Shown here: positions 33,238 to 45,595 of the stretch, piece after piece | Position numbering within the stretch: position 1 is the first letter of the stretch | How the letters are laid out: the number at the start of each line of letters is the position of its first letter | Origin: Stemphylium vesicarium | Lineage: Eukaryota; Ascomycota; Dothideomycetes; Pleosporales; Pleosporaceae | Direction: 5' to 3' | Assembly: GCA_004380135.1 (NCBI GenBank) | Contig: QXCR01000004.1 | Span: forward strand, 248,001 to 312,000 | DNA length: 64,000 nucleotides | The notes under the pieces: model-generated | The model's database searches: none | The model's input: only the letters and a program-made list of their open reading frames with translations | Told to the model about the DNA's origin: nothing | Program-made: the position numbers and the translations under genes

Positions 33238-36200
33238 GGTGGGGTTCGCGTGTTGAGTGGCTGCATGAGATGCGGTTATACGGCACCAGGTCCCGGGAAA
33301 TGCATACTGATGTTACGGTTGCAGCGGGCGATATACCTTTTCCTTGATATGTCGGTATTTTCTGATCCTAATCATTCATGTAAATAGTTTTTGGCAGCGT
33401 GTTTTATTGTAAATCCCCAGTTTTGGGCAAGATATCTTCATCCTTTGCTGGTCATCCTGACTTCGACGCTTTATATGGAATATCGCGCCGAGAATCGGCT
33501 ACCTAATACTGCAAATGATATCAAGTACCCCAATGTTAATGACGCATTAAAAGAGGGAGTCAAGAGCCAATCGTATACAGAAGTTGTGCGCATAAGCCTA
33601 AGTCGCGCATTTGTGAGGATTCCAGGGTCCAAAATCACATATGCAGCTGCACGAGCATCATAGTCATAAGATCAAGCATGACTATGACCAAGATAGTAAG
33701 CATATTCCGAATTCGCAATCGCGATTGGATCCGTACTTATGAGGATGGGAGATGACGTCGGCTGAAAGCTATGCGAAAATAATCTTGAACGGCTTCACCG
33801 ACAGTCCCAAGGTTTACAGTCGTATGTCATTTCCAGTTGTATGGATGCGAAATTCGCATCGAGTAATTCAAAGTCTCAATGGGGCAGGTCTACTCCCAGC
33901 GTGACCCATCAGCCGAATCTTGCGAGTCAGTCAGTGGAGCAGACCAGTAGCGGCAGATGTCTGGAAATACATCTTCGGGAGCCAGACATCGAGTGGAGAC
34001 GGCATGTGGGCGGCATTTAGAGTTCCTATATCGGCTGCTGTTTAATGTGCAGGATCTTGTAAGCAGTATCAAGGCGTCCGTGCGAGAAGGAAGGTATTCC
34101 ACTTGCGGAGATATAGTTCCGATGTTTGCTTCAGGTCGCTTAAAAAGACACGACAGCAGCGGAGCATTCGAACAAGCGATTTTACCGCAGAGCGTGTTTA
34201 CCGCGGCGCTTGATGTATCAAGCGACTTAGTATTCAGGGCGGCGTAGCCCTGCGGATTTGACTGGCATGTGATCCAGAGGCGCTTAATTGAGCACAATAT
34301 TCTTTGTGCATTAAGCGATGCAAGCTGAACCTGCATACGTCAAATGCCTTTTGGGACAGCCGGCGGCCGGCGAGGGAAACAGGACCATGGTGTGTGTTCG
34401 GCATCTAATAGAGGAGTATAGGCTCAAGACTCACCAGCCTTCGTCCGAGTAAATTAGGCGTACCTTATCGATGACATAGGCCCCATTTGTGACTTAGGAT
34501 CGCTTCCTGACCAAGGATGCGGTCTGGAACCTAGCTTACTAAGCCGGAAATCCTGAGTGAAGGTGACACCCAGCAAGTTGAAGACCTTGGAGCCGCCCAC
34601 AAATGAACCGGTAGTGACGGTGCAAGCCTTCACTTGTACCGATTTTCTGTGCCGCTCATGGATTTCCCAAAGGCTGAACGGGCTTAACGTATATCGAGCT
34701 CTACTGTGAAGTCCGCAGAGGAGTACGTGCAAGACGTTGAGTAAAGGGTCCGGGAGGCTGCATTAGCTTACAGCAAGGTACGGGATCCGCGGACTGGGGT
34801 ATGAACAACTACCGAAGTCACACTACAAGATTTGCAGTGTCAAAACACCTGTACTGTGATGGCCCAGTCCCCTCTCAATAAGCTATCATCCGACTTCTCA
34901 GCCCACGAGTCATACCATGTTGGTTCACATAGCCACGAAATTCTCAGCTGTGCCACCCACTTGCTGGTATCGACAAAAACCATGTATGGGTACGACTGTG
35001 TGGGAACATGGTGGGTCTGTGTTGACTCTTATGTGAAGACTGGGTATTGTTAATTGCCCCCTCGCTGGCATATCCTGATAAGAGTGGATCATGTGTAGGT
35101 ATTCCGGGTCGGAACATCATCCGCGATAGCGAATGATTCGTCTTCCTGATCAGGAGATGCTGCAAATTTCGGCATTCTTGGCCGGAGCAACGGAGGTATC
35201 CTGTAGATGGCCATGACAGGCTGTGGAAGATCGCTGATCATTACTTCCTAGGACTCTTTGGGAGAGCCGTTACGAGGTCCTTGAATCGTCGATGAAGCAA
35301 CCCTGATGGGTAATCATGCAGGTTGTGGCGTATCCTGTCGTAGATCAGAGACGTCAATTGCCAGACTCGACCATTCTCAGCCTGAGTGTTTTCGATTGCG
35401 AGGGGCTAAGAGCCAGAGATTGTCGGATGCTAATTCGATCCAATGGGTCCGGACACAATTTCCGGCAATGAAGCACGCATCTGACGTGGGTACGTACCCA
35501 TGACAGAAGGCGACCTGTTGATGCCTTCCGAGTTTGTCCAGTACTGCTCATGTGATCGTTACCCGATTGGAAAGAAGTCTGTGACGGTGTCGCAATGAAG
35601 TGAGCACCACGCTTGTAGAAGTCTTGCGTTTCAAGGTGGGGGCGTTATGAGGGAGGACAGAAGCTGTGGCATGAATCGCGAAGTTTGGCCACGCTGACCC
35701 TTCGTCAAGGATCGCCGATGGTTCGCTCTGCGCGACATGCGGCTTGATGTGTGAATGGAGAGCTTCTACCAGGTCCTGACTCGGTATACCCACAAAGATG
35801 CGCGTCGGCAGTCTATACAAGGTCAAAGAACAGGTGTTTGGAGCCGTCTGGCCGCTTCGCGTGCAGGACGTCCACCGATGACGAGGATGAACGAGCAAGT
35901 TGGAACTCTTGCCGAGACGCGTTATTACGCTGCAGCCAGGCTGGGTTAGCGTCGAGACCACGCAACAAACGCGTGACAAGCAACTGTCGGGAAACGCCGT
36001 TAATACCAACGTTGATCGACGGCTTATTGATTCTTTTTGTGCGGCACATTGGAGGTGCTCGGCGATTTAAATGCGATCAGGTCTAGCTATGGTGGAGAGA
36101 CGGGACGGCGGGGTAAGGAATCCGGGACCACGAGCCTTGGCCTGAACTCAAGTCAAGACCCGAGTAGGCGGAATTACACCGTCGGTCGCTTTCAGGTCTG

Positions 36201-36918
36201 CAATGCAGACACAGCCGCTGGGAAAGTATCCCGCTCCCGCGTGACCATGGCCACCTTTGTTCGGGCGGTAAGACGGCCACGAGCTGTTGTCCAAGTTGGT
36301 CGACCACGACGAATCTGCTAGCCCAGACGGGCGAGTCACATACTACTTGTCCGTGTACCTCTGTCGCTAGCATCGTCGATCCCGTCCGCCATGTCCAAGC
36401 AGCCCCTGCATCCACGAATCCCACGCGGCTGCGTCTGTCTTGAAAGGTAGAATTGTTTTCCGCCTCACAGGCTGTCCCCTTCCGGCTTGATGACCAGTAT
36501 GCCGCTGAAGAACCACGCTCAGCTGCCTTCGTTCGTCTATCCGAGCTTTTTCCAGACCAATATACACGTCTCATACACCTTGATACGTGAGTGCCGAGGA
36601 GGATGTACACTTGCGAAAGGCTGATTGGGTTACTGTTATGCAGTCTCCGCTAGCCAACCAGCCCCCAGGTCATCCCGCCCGGTGGGCCCTGCCGCGCCTT
36701 ACCCACCTAACTACATGCTCAAGGCCAGGCTCATTTGTGGCACTCGAAACGCCTCCCTGGGAGTATGGGTCTCCGAAGCTCGTATAATATCTGGCAGCCC
36801 AGCCGTCAATTGGATTGTCCCCTCTTCTTGGCATTTACACTCATACCTCTCGTACACTGGTAACTTTACCTTGTGTCTTCCACCGTTCTTCATCGACACC
36901 TTTCTCCGGGAATCCACT
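33238..36918. other. Gene desert, possible decayed coding remnants
   Basis: 3.7 kb without a gene I can support. Base composition is close to the rest, so it is not an AT-rich RIP block. Two frames look partly protein-like: plus strand 33,877-34,320 with two in-frame stops, and minus strand about 34,800-36,009 with about eight. Neither beats chance clearly. No transposon end, terminal repeat or domain motif was found. Confidence 0.35.
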
Positions 36919-37461
36919 ATGTCGTTTTCATACCAATTACAGATGATTAACCAATCTTTCGATCGTATCGCATCATGGTAGTACGTTATCTGCACCATCT
37001 TAATCTCGCAAGACTATACTAATCATCACAGCCATGAGTTCATGCGTAGAACCGAGCTTTGCTTCCAAAAGATGAACCAACGCATACTTCGACTTGAGCA
37101 GAAGCAAGTCGCACAAGGGCCAACCGATGAACAGGTTGAGCGTGTGCTGCGTAAGATCTTGGCTGAGAGAATTTTGGGTTCAGGGCCACAACAATTCAAG
37201 ATGATGGATACTATACGGGACGGCGGGTGGTTCGTCAAAGATCCGGACGAGCACCTCTACCCCAAGTCGATCAAAATCGATGTTGCCTCCCTACTCGTTT
37301 CTCCGGATTCAGTCCCGTCACACGCCTACACAGAGACTTTCAAGATGCTAGAGGACGACGTTAACGACTACCCTGGCGATGGGTTGCTTGGAGATGACGA
37401 AGAGGAGGATTGCAAAATGAATATCGGTGCTATGCGCAACCGGCCCTCTCGAAGTGTCTAG
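36919..37461 (+). CDS. Small orphan protein with predicted coiled coil
   Basis: Two exons (36919-36980 and 37032-37461) encode 163 residues. The splice uses a consensus GTACGT donor and an ATCACAG acceptor, 51 bases apart, and gives continuous IASWYHEFMRRTELCFQ. Residues 25-70 form a likely coiled coil (MNQRILRLEQKQVAQGPTDEQVERVLRKILAERIL). The rest is polar with an acidic cluster (DDEEEDC). There is no signal peptide, membrane helix or known motif. It is the only supported gene between 33.2 and 41.3 kb. It could be lineage-specific or a fragment of an older gene. Its function is unknown. Confidence 0.55.
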
Positions 37462-40400
37462 TCAGCGAACGATTCCAGCCCATATCCTCCCATCTATTAC
37501 TTCGACTCTCGTGTCTAGTACCGACATCTCCATCCGCGCATGCGCCTGCGCAACGGCACGCCTTGCAATCCGCCGCGATAAGCCCTACCAAGGTCGACAG
37601 CAACGACCCATACCGTGCAATTTCAGCGATCGACCGTTTTGCACGTCCTTTGAGGGCCCAGCCTAATCGCCAGTACGATCTGCAAATATCCCGCACCAAT
37701 ACCAGCTTCTTGCACTCGGCTAGGGGAACACACCTTCAAGGTAGAGCCATTGACATTACTCGTTTCACTTTACCACACGCACTAATGCGACCTACAACTT
37801 GATATGTCACACATCTAATGTAGCCCCAAAGCATGTATACTATTCTGTCCTTGCGCTACTTCATAGAAAACTTGGGAACAGCACACCACCTTTAACCGGC
37901 CTTGGAAAACCATGACCTGCATTCTCGTATCCATCGAGCATCATTATCGATGGAAAATTGTTTCATGGGGTGTGGAAAACGACTGTACATAGCCAATGTA
38001 GTCTTACCGTTACGTTACCCTGCGAACCTATGTGCACACTCAGGCCGTTAGCGACATGCACTCTAGACAGTACTACCAAGTACCACACGGGCGGACGAAC
38101 CCATGGATTGGGTACGGGACGAGAAGGATCGTAAGGCTAATGCTGAGATTATGAGGCGCTATGACTCCGAGATCGCGGAAATCCCTTACCCACACTGACG
38201 AAGGAATGTATCACGCCCAATTATAGGCACGGTAATTGCAAATTAGGGACCTCGAAATGGGCCTGTGTCCGACGCTTCAAGCGCACGGAATTGCTCGGCA
38301 CATTATTTGCTTCATGCAAAGGATTCACACGTTTTTGCACAGCACCATGATTAGCCGGTGATGAGCTCACCACTTTCAGGATATGACGCGATGCACAGAC
38401 CCTCAAAAGCCGTTGTACTTCGGAACTGGGGGTTAACCCTTAAACACTGTAATTATTCTGAAGATATACAACTATGTGAATAGTGATTGGATCCATGCGT
38501 CGTTTCTAATGTAAGGTGGTACATGTCGTGCTGCAAGCGGGAGGCGCTTAGACTAGCGTGGGGGTTTCAGATCTCGTCTATCTAGATCCGTTCCAGGTTG
38601 CGTACCGGCCATCACTCAAATCATCACGCATCCTTCTGCAATTCTCAAGCATTAACCCTGCGTCAATGGCGGTATAATTCTGCCCACGTGTACTTTCATG
38701 CTGTAATAAGCAGGCGCTATTCAACCAGTACCGGAACCTGCCTTGCCTTGCTTGTGGCTGCCTAACTAGAGGTGCCGCTATCCGCTGAGTGGTATAGTGC
38801 TAAAGCCGTTCACAACCCAGCGGCTCACAGTCTCGTCCTTGTCTCCGCTTGCTCTCTTTACGGTACCCCTAGAACTATAATTTCTTCTTGTGTTGCGGTA
38901 CGTTCCTGCCTCTTGCAGCTGCGGTCGCATCTATCAGCGATCGAGCGATGCTTATCGTGGCTCACGACTGCTGTGGATTCATCTCACTAATCTCTCGCAG
39001 CATGAACTTCTTCATCTCGAGCCCGGAAGATTACCCAACCACTCATAATGCGTTACGTCATCGTAAAGCTACCCCACAGCATGTGAGGGTGTTTGGGCCA
39101 CCGCTCATTCAGCCAGGAAGTCGCTACTGCGCTACTTGGCTACCTGTCCCCTGCCCAGAACCTTTCTTTTGATGTACACCTCGAGACGAAAACCGCAAGC
39201 TTACATGCGCCCTGGAAGCATACGATGGCCATAGATTGACCTTGCACCGAGATCGTTGCCTCGGCGAAGTGGACATTGCGGCGTCTGACATCCCAAATCT
39301 TCCAAGGTAACTCCAAATCCAGAGTGAAGCTGGGGAGTCTGAGATACGAGAAGTTCGCTCTAGTAAGCTCAATATTCCACCCGATATGGAGATAGCTTTC
39401 ACCGCCCGTCACTCACCGCGGAGGCGACTCCCAGAGAAAGCGGTGTGAAATTTGTGTAATCCAAACCACCGATTGAACGTTCGCTTCTGCAAGTTGCAGC
39501 CAGAGCATCGACACGAAAACGAACCACCACCAGGGACCTTGCAATCTATCGTGTTCGAATCGAGATCTGGCGAACGCCTTGGTTCCGTCATAAAATGGGA
39601 TTGGTGACACCGGGGAGCAACCAATCCTTAAAGAAAAGAAAATACAGCGCTTTCCCTAATGGATGCAATGTCTTTCACATATCCTGATAAGCGCAATGGT
39701 AGGTAATCATACTTGTGGGGTAGCAATTGCCTCACTCTTCTCTAGGTGGCGGACCTTGGGCATTAACAGCAATGAGCCCACGGCTCCATTCCCGGCCACT
39801 CATCGGCCGAGTTTCCAGATGTCTCGGTAGGGCGTCGATATGTGGCATGCAACATTGCTTTTGGCACAGGGCCGCATCTGCACACTTTGTTTTTCCATCA
39901 TGCAGAAGTGGATCCAGGGAATCTGATGAAGGATTTTTCACCCCTAGTCTATTATTTCGGTATTGCCTTCCAGCCATAGCCCGATTCTGCCTGAGGTCGT
40001 CGCTTCGAATTTCCTTGTGGTATTGATAGTACCCGACCGAGGCATGGAATATCTTACCGCCACCACCACGGCGCTCGTGTTCAACGTAATCTAGACTAAG
40101 CCCAAGGCTCGGCTCGGCCCCCATCACCCATCATCCCATCGGAAATCTTATCCATACCTAGGGATCCCCAGCTTGGTGGTTAACCTTTTGGGGGGAGATT
40201 CAGGACACGTCCAACTGTGGTAATAAGCGCGACGGGTCGCGCTCTCCACTTACAACGCGAAACCCGATACACCACCAAAGAAACATTCATCACGTACGTG
40301 TACCGCCGCATCAGCAGGTACGGGCCTCTGCAGGGGTCGGTTGGGACGCGTCTCCGCTCTCGGGCTGACCCTACGGCTGGTTGTGCCTGCAGGGGCTCGA

Positions 40401-41281
40401 TAAAAGGTTGGTAAACACGGGTCGGATACGCGTACCCGCCCCGCGGGGGTGCACGACATATCTGCGACGATTGCCTACCGAAAAGTGGACGCATTGATTT
40501 GGGCATCAAGTTCGCGTTCGCGACGAAATTCTGGTATCGAGATCGCTTTCGCTCTGGAATTTGGTTCGTGTTGCCTAGTATTCCGCGCACGCAGTTGCGT
40601 CTTGGGTAGACCAATTTGGTCTTATACGCTCAGAGATCGTTGACCTGTCTAAACCGGTTAGATATCGCCTCCATGCTGTTTTTTTTTTCAGGGAGAAGGC
40701 TGTCGTGGATGCATAGTACGGTAGCTTCATCGCGATTTCGGGCAGCTTTCACCTGGTTCTTATCCACCGCCGTTTTACAATTTCATACATTTGCTGATCG
40801 TCTTGCTGTAAATGCCCATCAGGGTTTTCCTCATCCCATTCGTCGGCGCCTACACAGCAGCCGGTTGATCTTTCGGCATAACATAGGCAATCAAATGAGA
40901 CGTGGAGGATGCGTGCTGCATTAGTGGTGTTTACGATCTCAACTTCTCACGTAGGATAATAGCACCATGTACATGTATCCCTCACTATCAAGGCTGTTGA
41001 GTAATACACATTTTGTAACAGTGAAAACGGAATCATCATTACGCCTATTACCATGCTCAAACCAGACACCGAAACCCTCTAGCCATAAATCAGGAATAAA
41101 GGGAAAGCAACAACCGACTGGTGACTACCGAAATTGTGCTCCCTAAACGCCGTGTACTATGCAAAAAAGGAAAGGAAAAACCTCCCCAAAGATGGCGTGA
41201 ATGAAACGCTCACTTTTGTTTCTACACCACAAACCACCCCATCGCGTCTTCACCTTAGACGCATCCAATAAAACCCCTCAT
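37462..41281. other. Gene desert, no supported gene
   Basis: 3.8 kb with only short frames. A minus-strand frame at 39,140-39,610 reads through a single TGA and is the best candidate for a relic. A 31-residue plus-strand frame at 38,102 (MDWVRDEKDRK start) is charged and helix-like but too short to call. No tRNA, repeat or transposon structure was found. Confidence 0.35.
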
Positions 41282-44200
41282 CTAACTACTACCATGGCTC
41301 CTCAGCTTCCTCCCCGCAGCCAAACCCGGCCCAACACTATTTCCAAAACTAGTGATATTCTCTCTATCGCCCCTCTCGCCTGCAATGCCGACCGTCTTCC
41401 TCATCTTCTTCATGGGCAGCTTACTCCCTTCCTCGCCGCTGGTGCGCATCTTTTTATTTGGCGGGAGACCGTTTGCGAGCGAGTCGGAAGAAGATTGGGA
41501 TGTGAGATGGGGAAGAGGCATGGTGTGGGCTTCCTGCGCTACCACGTTAACATCTAGCTCCCTTAGGGAAGAAGGATTGCCCCCTCCTCCGGATGTTGTG
41601 GTGGGAAGGTGCGAGATGGTGTGGGCGTGCGCACTGATGGAGTGGGAGAAGATGGGCTTGTTGGCGGTGTTGGCGAAGATGTTGTCGGTTGGAGAGGCGA
41701 GGCTAAGCGAGTTGGTTGCGTCGTTGAAGATGGGTTGCTTCGAGGGGCTGCGCGTTGTGCTGTCGGCCGATACTGGGCGGTCTCGGAGGCGGGAGATGAT
41801 GGTTTCGCGGGCTTCGGTGCGTGGAAGTGTCGAGGGGACGTTGTAGGAAACGCGCTGAGGTGTCTCTCCGGTAGGGTTGTACTCGATCAGGTTCTGGTTG
41901 CTGACAGTCTCGCGGAGCTCGTGGAGCGGCGCGCGAATGTCCGACTCGGCAGCAAGTGCTGGCAAAGTCTCCTTGAGAGTCTCTGCTTGTGCCGTCATAT
42001 CGGCTTCAAGACCCTGGACTCGATCAAACGAGGAAGACAGGTGATCGCCTATGCTAGAGTATGAAGCCCCCACTGTCGAAGATAGGGCAGCAAGCGATGT
42101 CGTGTGTGCAGCGTGGTGGGCGTTGTTTTGCTCGCGGATACGGGAAACAATATCGTCCAAAGACTGCAGCTGAGTGTCCAAGTGCGCCATCTGGGCCTCG
42201 ACTGTCTTGACAGTACTTTCGTGAACAGATGTAGTCGTGTCCTTGATGGAGGTGGAATGTTCGGTAGCGGCCTTTTCGACATTAGTACTTGATTTGCAGA
42301 ATGACATGGCACACTTACAGCAAAGTCGGACTTGATCTTTGTCTTGACAGCCTCTCTCGACTTCGAGACACCCGCGAGGATGTCTCTTGACTTGTCAGAC
42401 CACGCATTGACACCTTCGGTGTAAGCACCCTGCTTAGCCTCAAACGCAGTGTTGGCGGCACCAATCTCCTCACGGACAGCGGAAAGCCTCTCTTCCAGTC
42501 TCTTCTCCTGTGCGTCTGCATTCGCAGTCATGAGCGCTGTGATTTGAGACAACAACTGTTGGCGGTCCTCAGCCGACTTTTGCTTCTCCTCTTCTACGAC
42601 CTTCTCAAGCTGGCCCTGAGACGCCTTGCTTGCCTCAATCAAAGCTGTGTTCGCCTCTACAACCTGCTGATGGAGCCTCTCGTTCTCTGCTTGTTGATCA
42701 TTCAGATCCTTGACCAAGTCATCGAATGTCGTCTTGAAGTCACGGCCCAGGCTTGCGTACGACGCGTGGACCTGGGTGTGGAAGGCGTCCAGCTCAGTGA
42801 TGATGTTGGCTGAGATTGTCTCTGCTGCCACAGAAAGCTCATCGAGGCCTGCACCGATCTTGCTCTTTACGTCCTCGCGAAGCGTCTTAATCTCCTCCAG
42901 GACCTCGTTCATGTGATCACGCGCTTGTGCGGTTTGTCCGTTGACTTCCTTCTCGGATGTTTGGTATGCCTCCATCTTCTCTTGCAAGAAAGATTGTGAC
43001 GCACCCAGCTTCTCGAGTTCATCCCGAACAAACGATTGCATGCGCTCAGAAATGGCGTCTATCAGCTGCTCTTGCTGGTGTTGGAACTCCTCTATCCGGT
43101 CCTCGACGAGGCGGGTCGTGTCCACAACTTGGGTTTGCGAAGAATTCCAGTTGCGTCGATTCTGGGATTGCAGCTCCGATTTCCGGCGGATCTTAGACCT
43201 CAAGCCGTCAATTGCTGACGTTGTCTTGCCCAGTGTTGACATCATGTCTCGTCCTACTTCGGCCAGCTCTCGCTCGGTCTTTTCGTGGGCTTTCCGTAGT
43301 TCCGTCTCGTCTTCCAGATTTTCACGGGTGTGACCCAGAACGATCTCCGTCTTCTCTAGAATGCCCTTTGTGCCGTCCAAAGCCAATTGTGTCTGCTCGT
43401 TGTCCTTCTTGAGAGTCTGAAAGTTGGTGGTCAACTTGAACAAATCTTCCACCTTGTTACGGAGGTTGACTTCCATGGTCTCTAGCCGTTCGCGCTGTTC
43501 TTCGCTAAGAATTCGTCTCGACTCGCTTATCGTCGTGATTTCCTCGTAATTCTCTTGGGTAAGGTAAACTCCGTTTCGTTGCCGTGTCGCTATCAGTTCG
43601 CTCTTTAGCTTCTCGATCTCATATGTGTACTCCTTGAGCAGAGTCTTCTTGTTAATGGCCTGGTTGACCTGGGGCTTGTTTCGGATGTTCTTCGCGCGGA
43701 AAGCGTAGTCGAGGGTAGAGATAGTCTCCTCAAGGTTGCTCTTTGCTGGGGATAGCGTTGCGATGATGCACGTCTTTGTCCGACCACCCAGCGAGTCTTG
43801 CAGCAGACGGGTCAGTTTCGATTCTCTGTAGGGGATATGAGAGCTGCGTTCGACGAGCGCGTTGATAACGCGACCGAGTGTTAGCAAACTCTTGTTAATT
43901 AGACCAGCCTCAGCAGCGCGCTTGTTCTCTGCACCACTACGCTGGATGTTTTCGCTACCAGCAAGATCGACCAGGTTCAACTTTCCAGCACTTAGGTATT
44001 CCTGGCCATCTTCGGTCGTTCGCTTGATGTATACGGTGATGGTGAAGACGGTATGACTTCGCGAACTGAGGTCGTTGCACTTTGTCGCAGCAACTTGTCG
44101 CTTGTGGCTTCCGTTGGCAAGGAGCGTGATACCTTCGGAGGCAGTCTTCAGGTGGCACTCCTCCATACCCTGCACCATGGTGGTGGTAGAGCCCTTTTTG

Positions 44201-44965
44201 CTGTTGTCGTCGTAGATCTTGAGCTTGGTGGCATCGTCGGGAGATAGAAGGTCGCGCAGCTCCTCGTTGTACAATTCGATAAAAGAACACTTGACCGAGT
44301 TTTCGATCTCGTCAGTTTCGAGGCGGGAAAAGAGGGCGTGCAATACACGTGGTATTATACCGGCGGCATCCGGGAGGGGTAGGACGTTGGAGATGTCACC
44401 AGTCATGGTGTAGGTTTTTCCGGTACCCGTCTGACCGTAGGCGAAGATTGTGCAGTTGAAGCCATCGACAACCTGCCATATTGTTAGTTGCAGTCGCCAT
44501 CAGGGCATGGCTTGGATTTACCTCGTCCAGAATCGGCGACACGACTTCGTCGAAAACCATGTTCTGATCGGCTGCCGGGGAAAAGACCTTGTCGAACTGA
44601 TACGTCTTATTGCTGAGGGCACTAGGGCCCATGGACAGGTCTAAAGTCGAGCCCTTGATGCCGTTGGTCGATACCACGACGCCGCTATTTTCGCGCACTT
44701 CGCGGTCATTGCGCCCTCTACATCGCACCACGACGTTGATATTGGTCTCTCCTCCCTCATCATCAAAGTCTGCCACCTTACGCTTGAGAGGCGACGACCG
44801 TGGCATTCGCGCTGTCGAAGCCACCGACTCTGCTCTCGATGAGCGGCCATCTAGTGCAGGCGTTGCTGAGCGGCCACGCGCCATGTGCGGCGGTCGCGTC
44901 GTTGGGGGGCGCATCGAAGTCGTGTTACGCTTTACGGGCGGTCCCGGACGCGGTAGGCCAGACAT
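41282..44965 (-). CDS. bimC: Kinesin-5 mitotic motor (BimC/Cut7/Cin8 family)
   Basis: Three exons (44522-44965, 42319-44472 and 41282-42271) encode 1195 residues. A short basic Pro-rich head precedes the motor domain (about 75-430): P-loop GQTGTGKT (161-168), switch I NDLSSRSH, switch II DLAGSE, and the neck LDYAFRAKNIRNKPQVNQ. A long coiled-coil stalk follows. The tail holds the BimC box around TGETPQRVSYNVPSTLPRT, whose Thr1003-Pro is the CDK site that recruits Kinesin-5 to the spindle. It is a homotetrameric plus-end motor that slides antiparallel spindle microtubules. The second intron is 47 bases, with a TACTAAT branch site 11 bases before its AG. It is divergent from the PHAF1 gene. Confidence 0.96.
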
Positions 44966-45595
44966 TTTGGCCTTTGGGATACGGCAAAGGCGCGTTTGCT
45001 GGTGGTTAGTATGTGCGACGACGTCTGGTGTTGCAGCCCTGGAGAGCCTCAAAGCGCTGCACCAGAGTAAACAGTCGGTAAACACGGGTGACAGGGATGC
45101 TGGTTCGCCGGAAGCTCGGACTACGCGCCATGCTCCTTCACTTCACGAACCCCTCGCGCTACGTCAATGCATCACGACGTGCATATCTCCACCTTCATTA
45201 TCGCCTGCTTAATGCCGATGACTGCTATCGTAGAAGCTGCTTAGTTTGTTTGACATTGCTTTGGTAATATCTACAATCTTCTTGCTGTATAGATAGACGT
45301 GCTAGACGCGTGCCTTGAACCCCCACCACCCCTCATTCGTCGCCAGCCATGTCGCATACCGTATCCTAGCTTGGCTTGTATCGATATAGTTCGGAGTACA
45401 CTGCGCTGTCATAACTGTTAGCCTTCCCTGTATCCATATCCTGCATTTGGTATCGGGTCTACCCTGTCCGTCAAATGTCCTCGTGGACAAGGCACGAGCT
45501 CCCTACCATCCGTGAGCTAGGTACCACCCACTAGCAACCACATCGCATCACCTTCGCACACACTTACACACTTGCACACTTATACGAGCCACACC
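44966..45595. promoter_or_regulatory. Divergent promoter region Kinesin-5/PHAF1
   Basis: 630 bases between divergent start codons. The right end is an ACAC- and CT-rich leader. No coding exon or RNA gene is seen. Confidence 0.45.

Noticed and set aside
38102..38197. 31-residue charged helical frame (MDWVRDEKDRK start)
   Set aside because: Too short, and no partner exon found; it may be chance.
35069..39691. 14-base match (CATATCCTGATAAG) at 35,069 and 39,678
   Set aside because: Flanks do not align, so it is not evidence of a transposon repeat.
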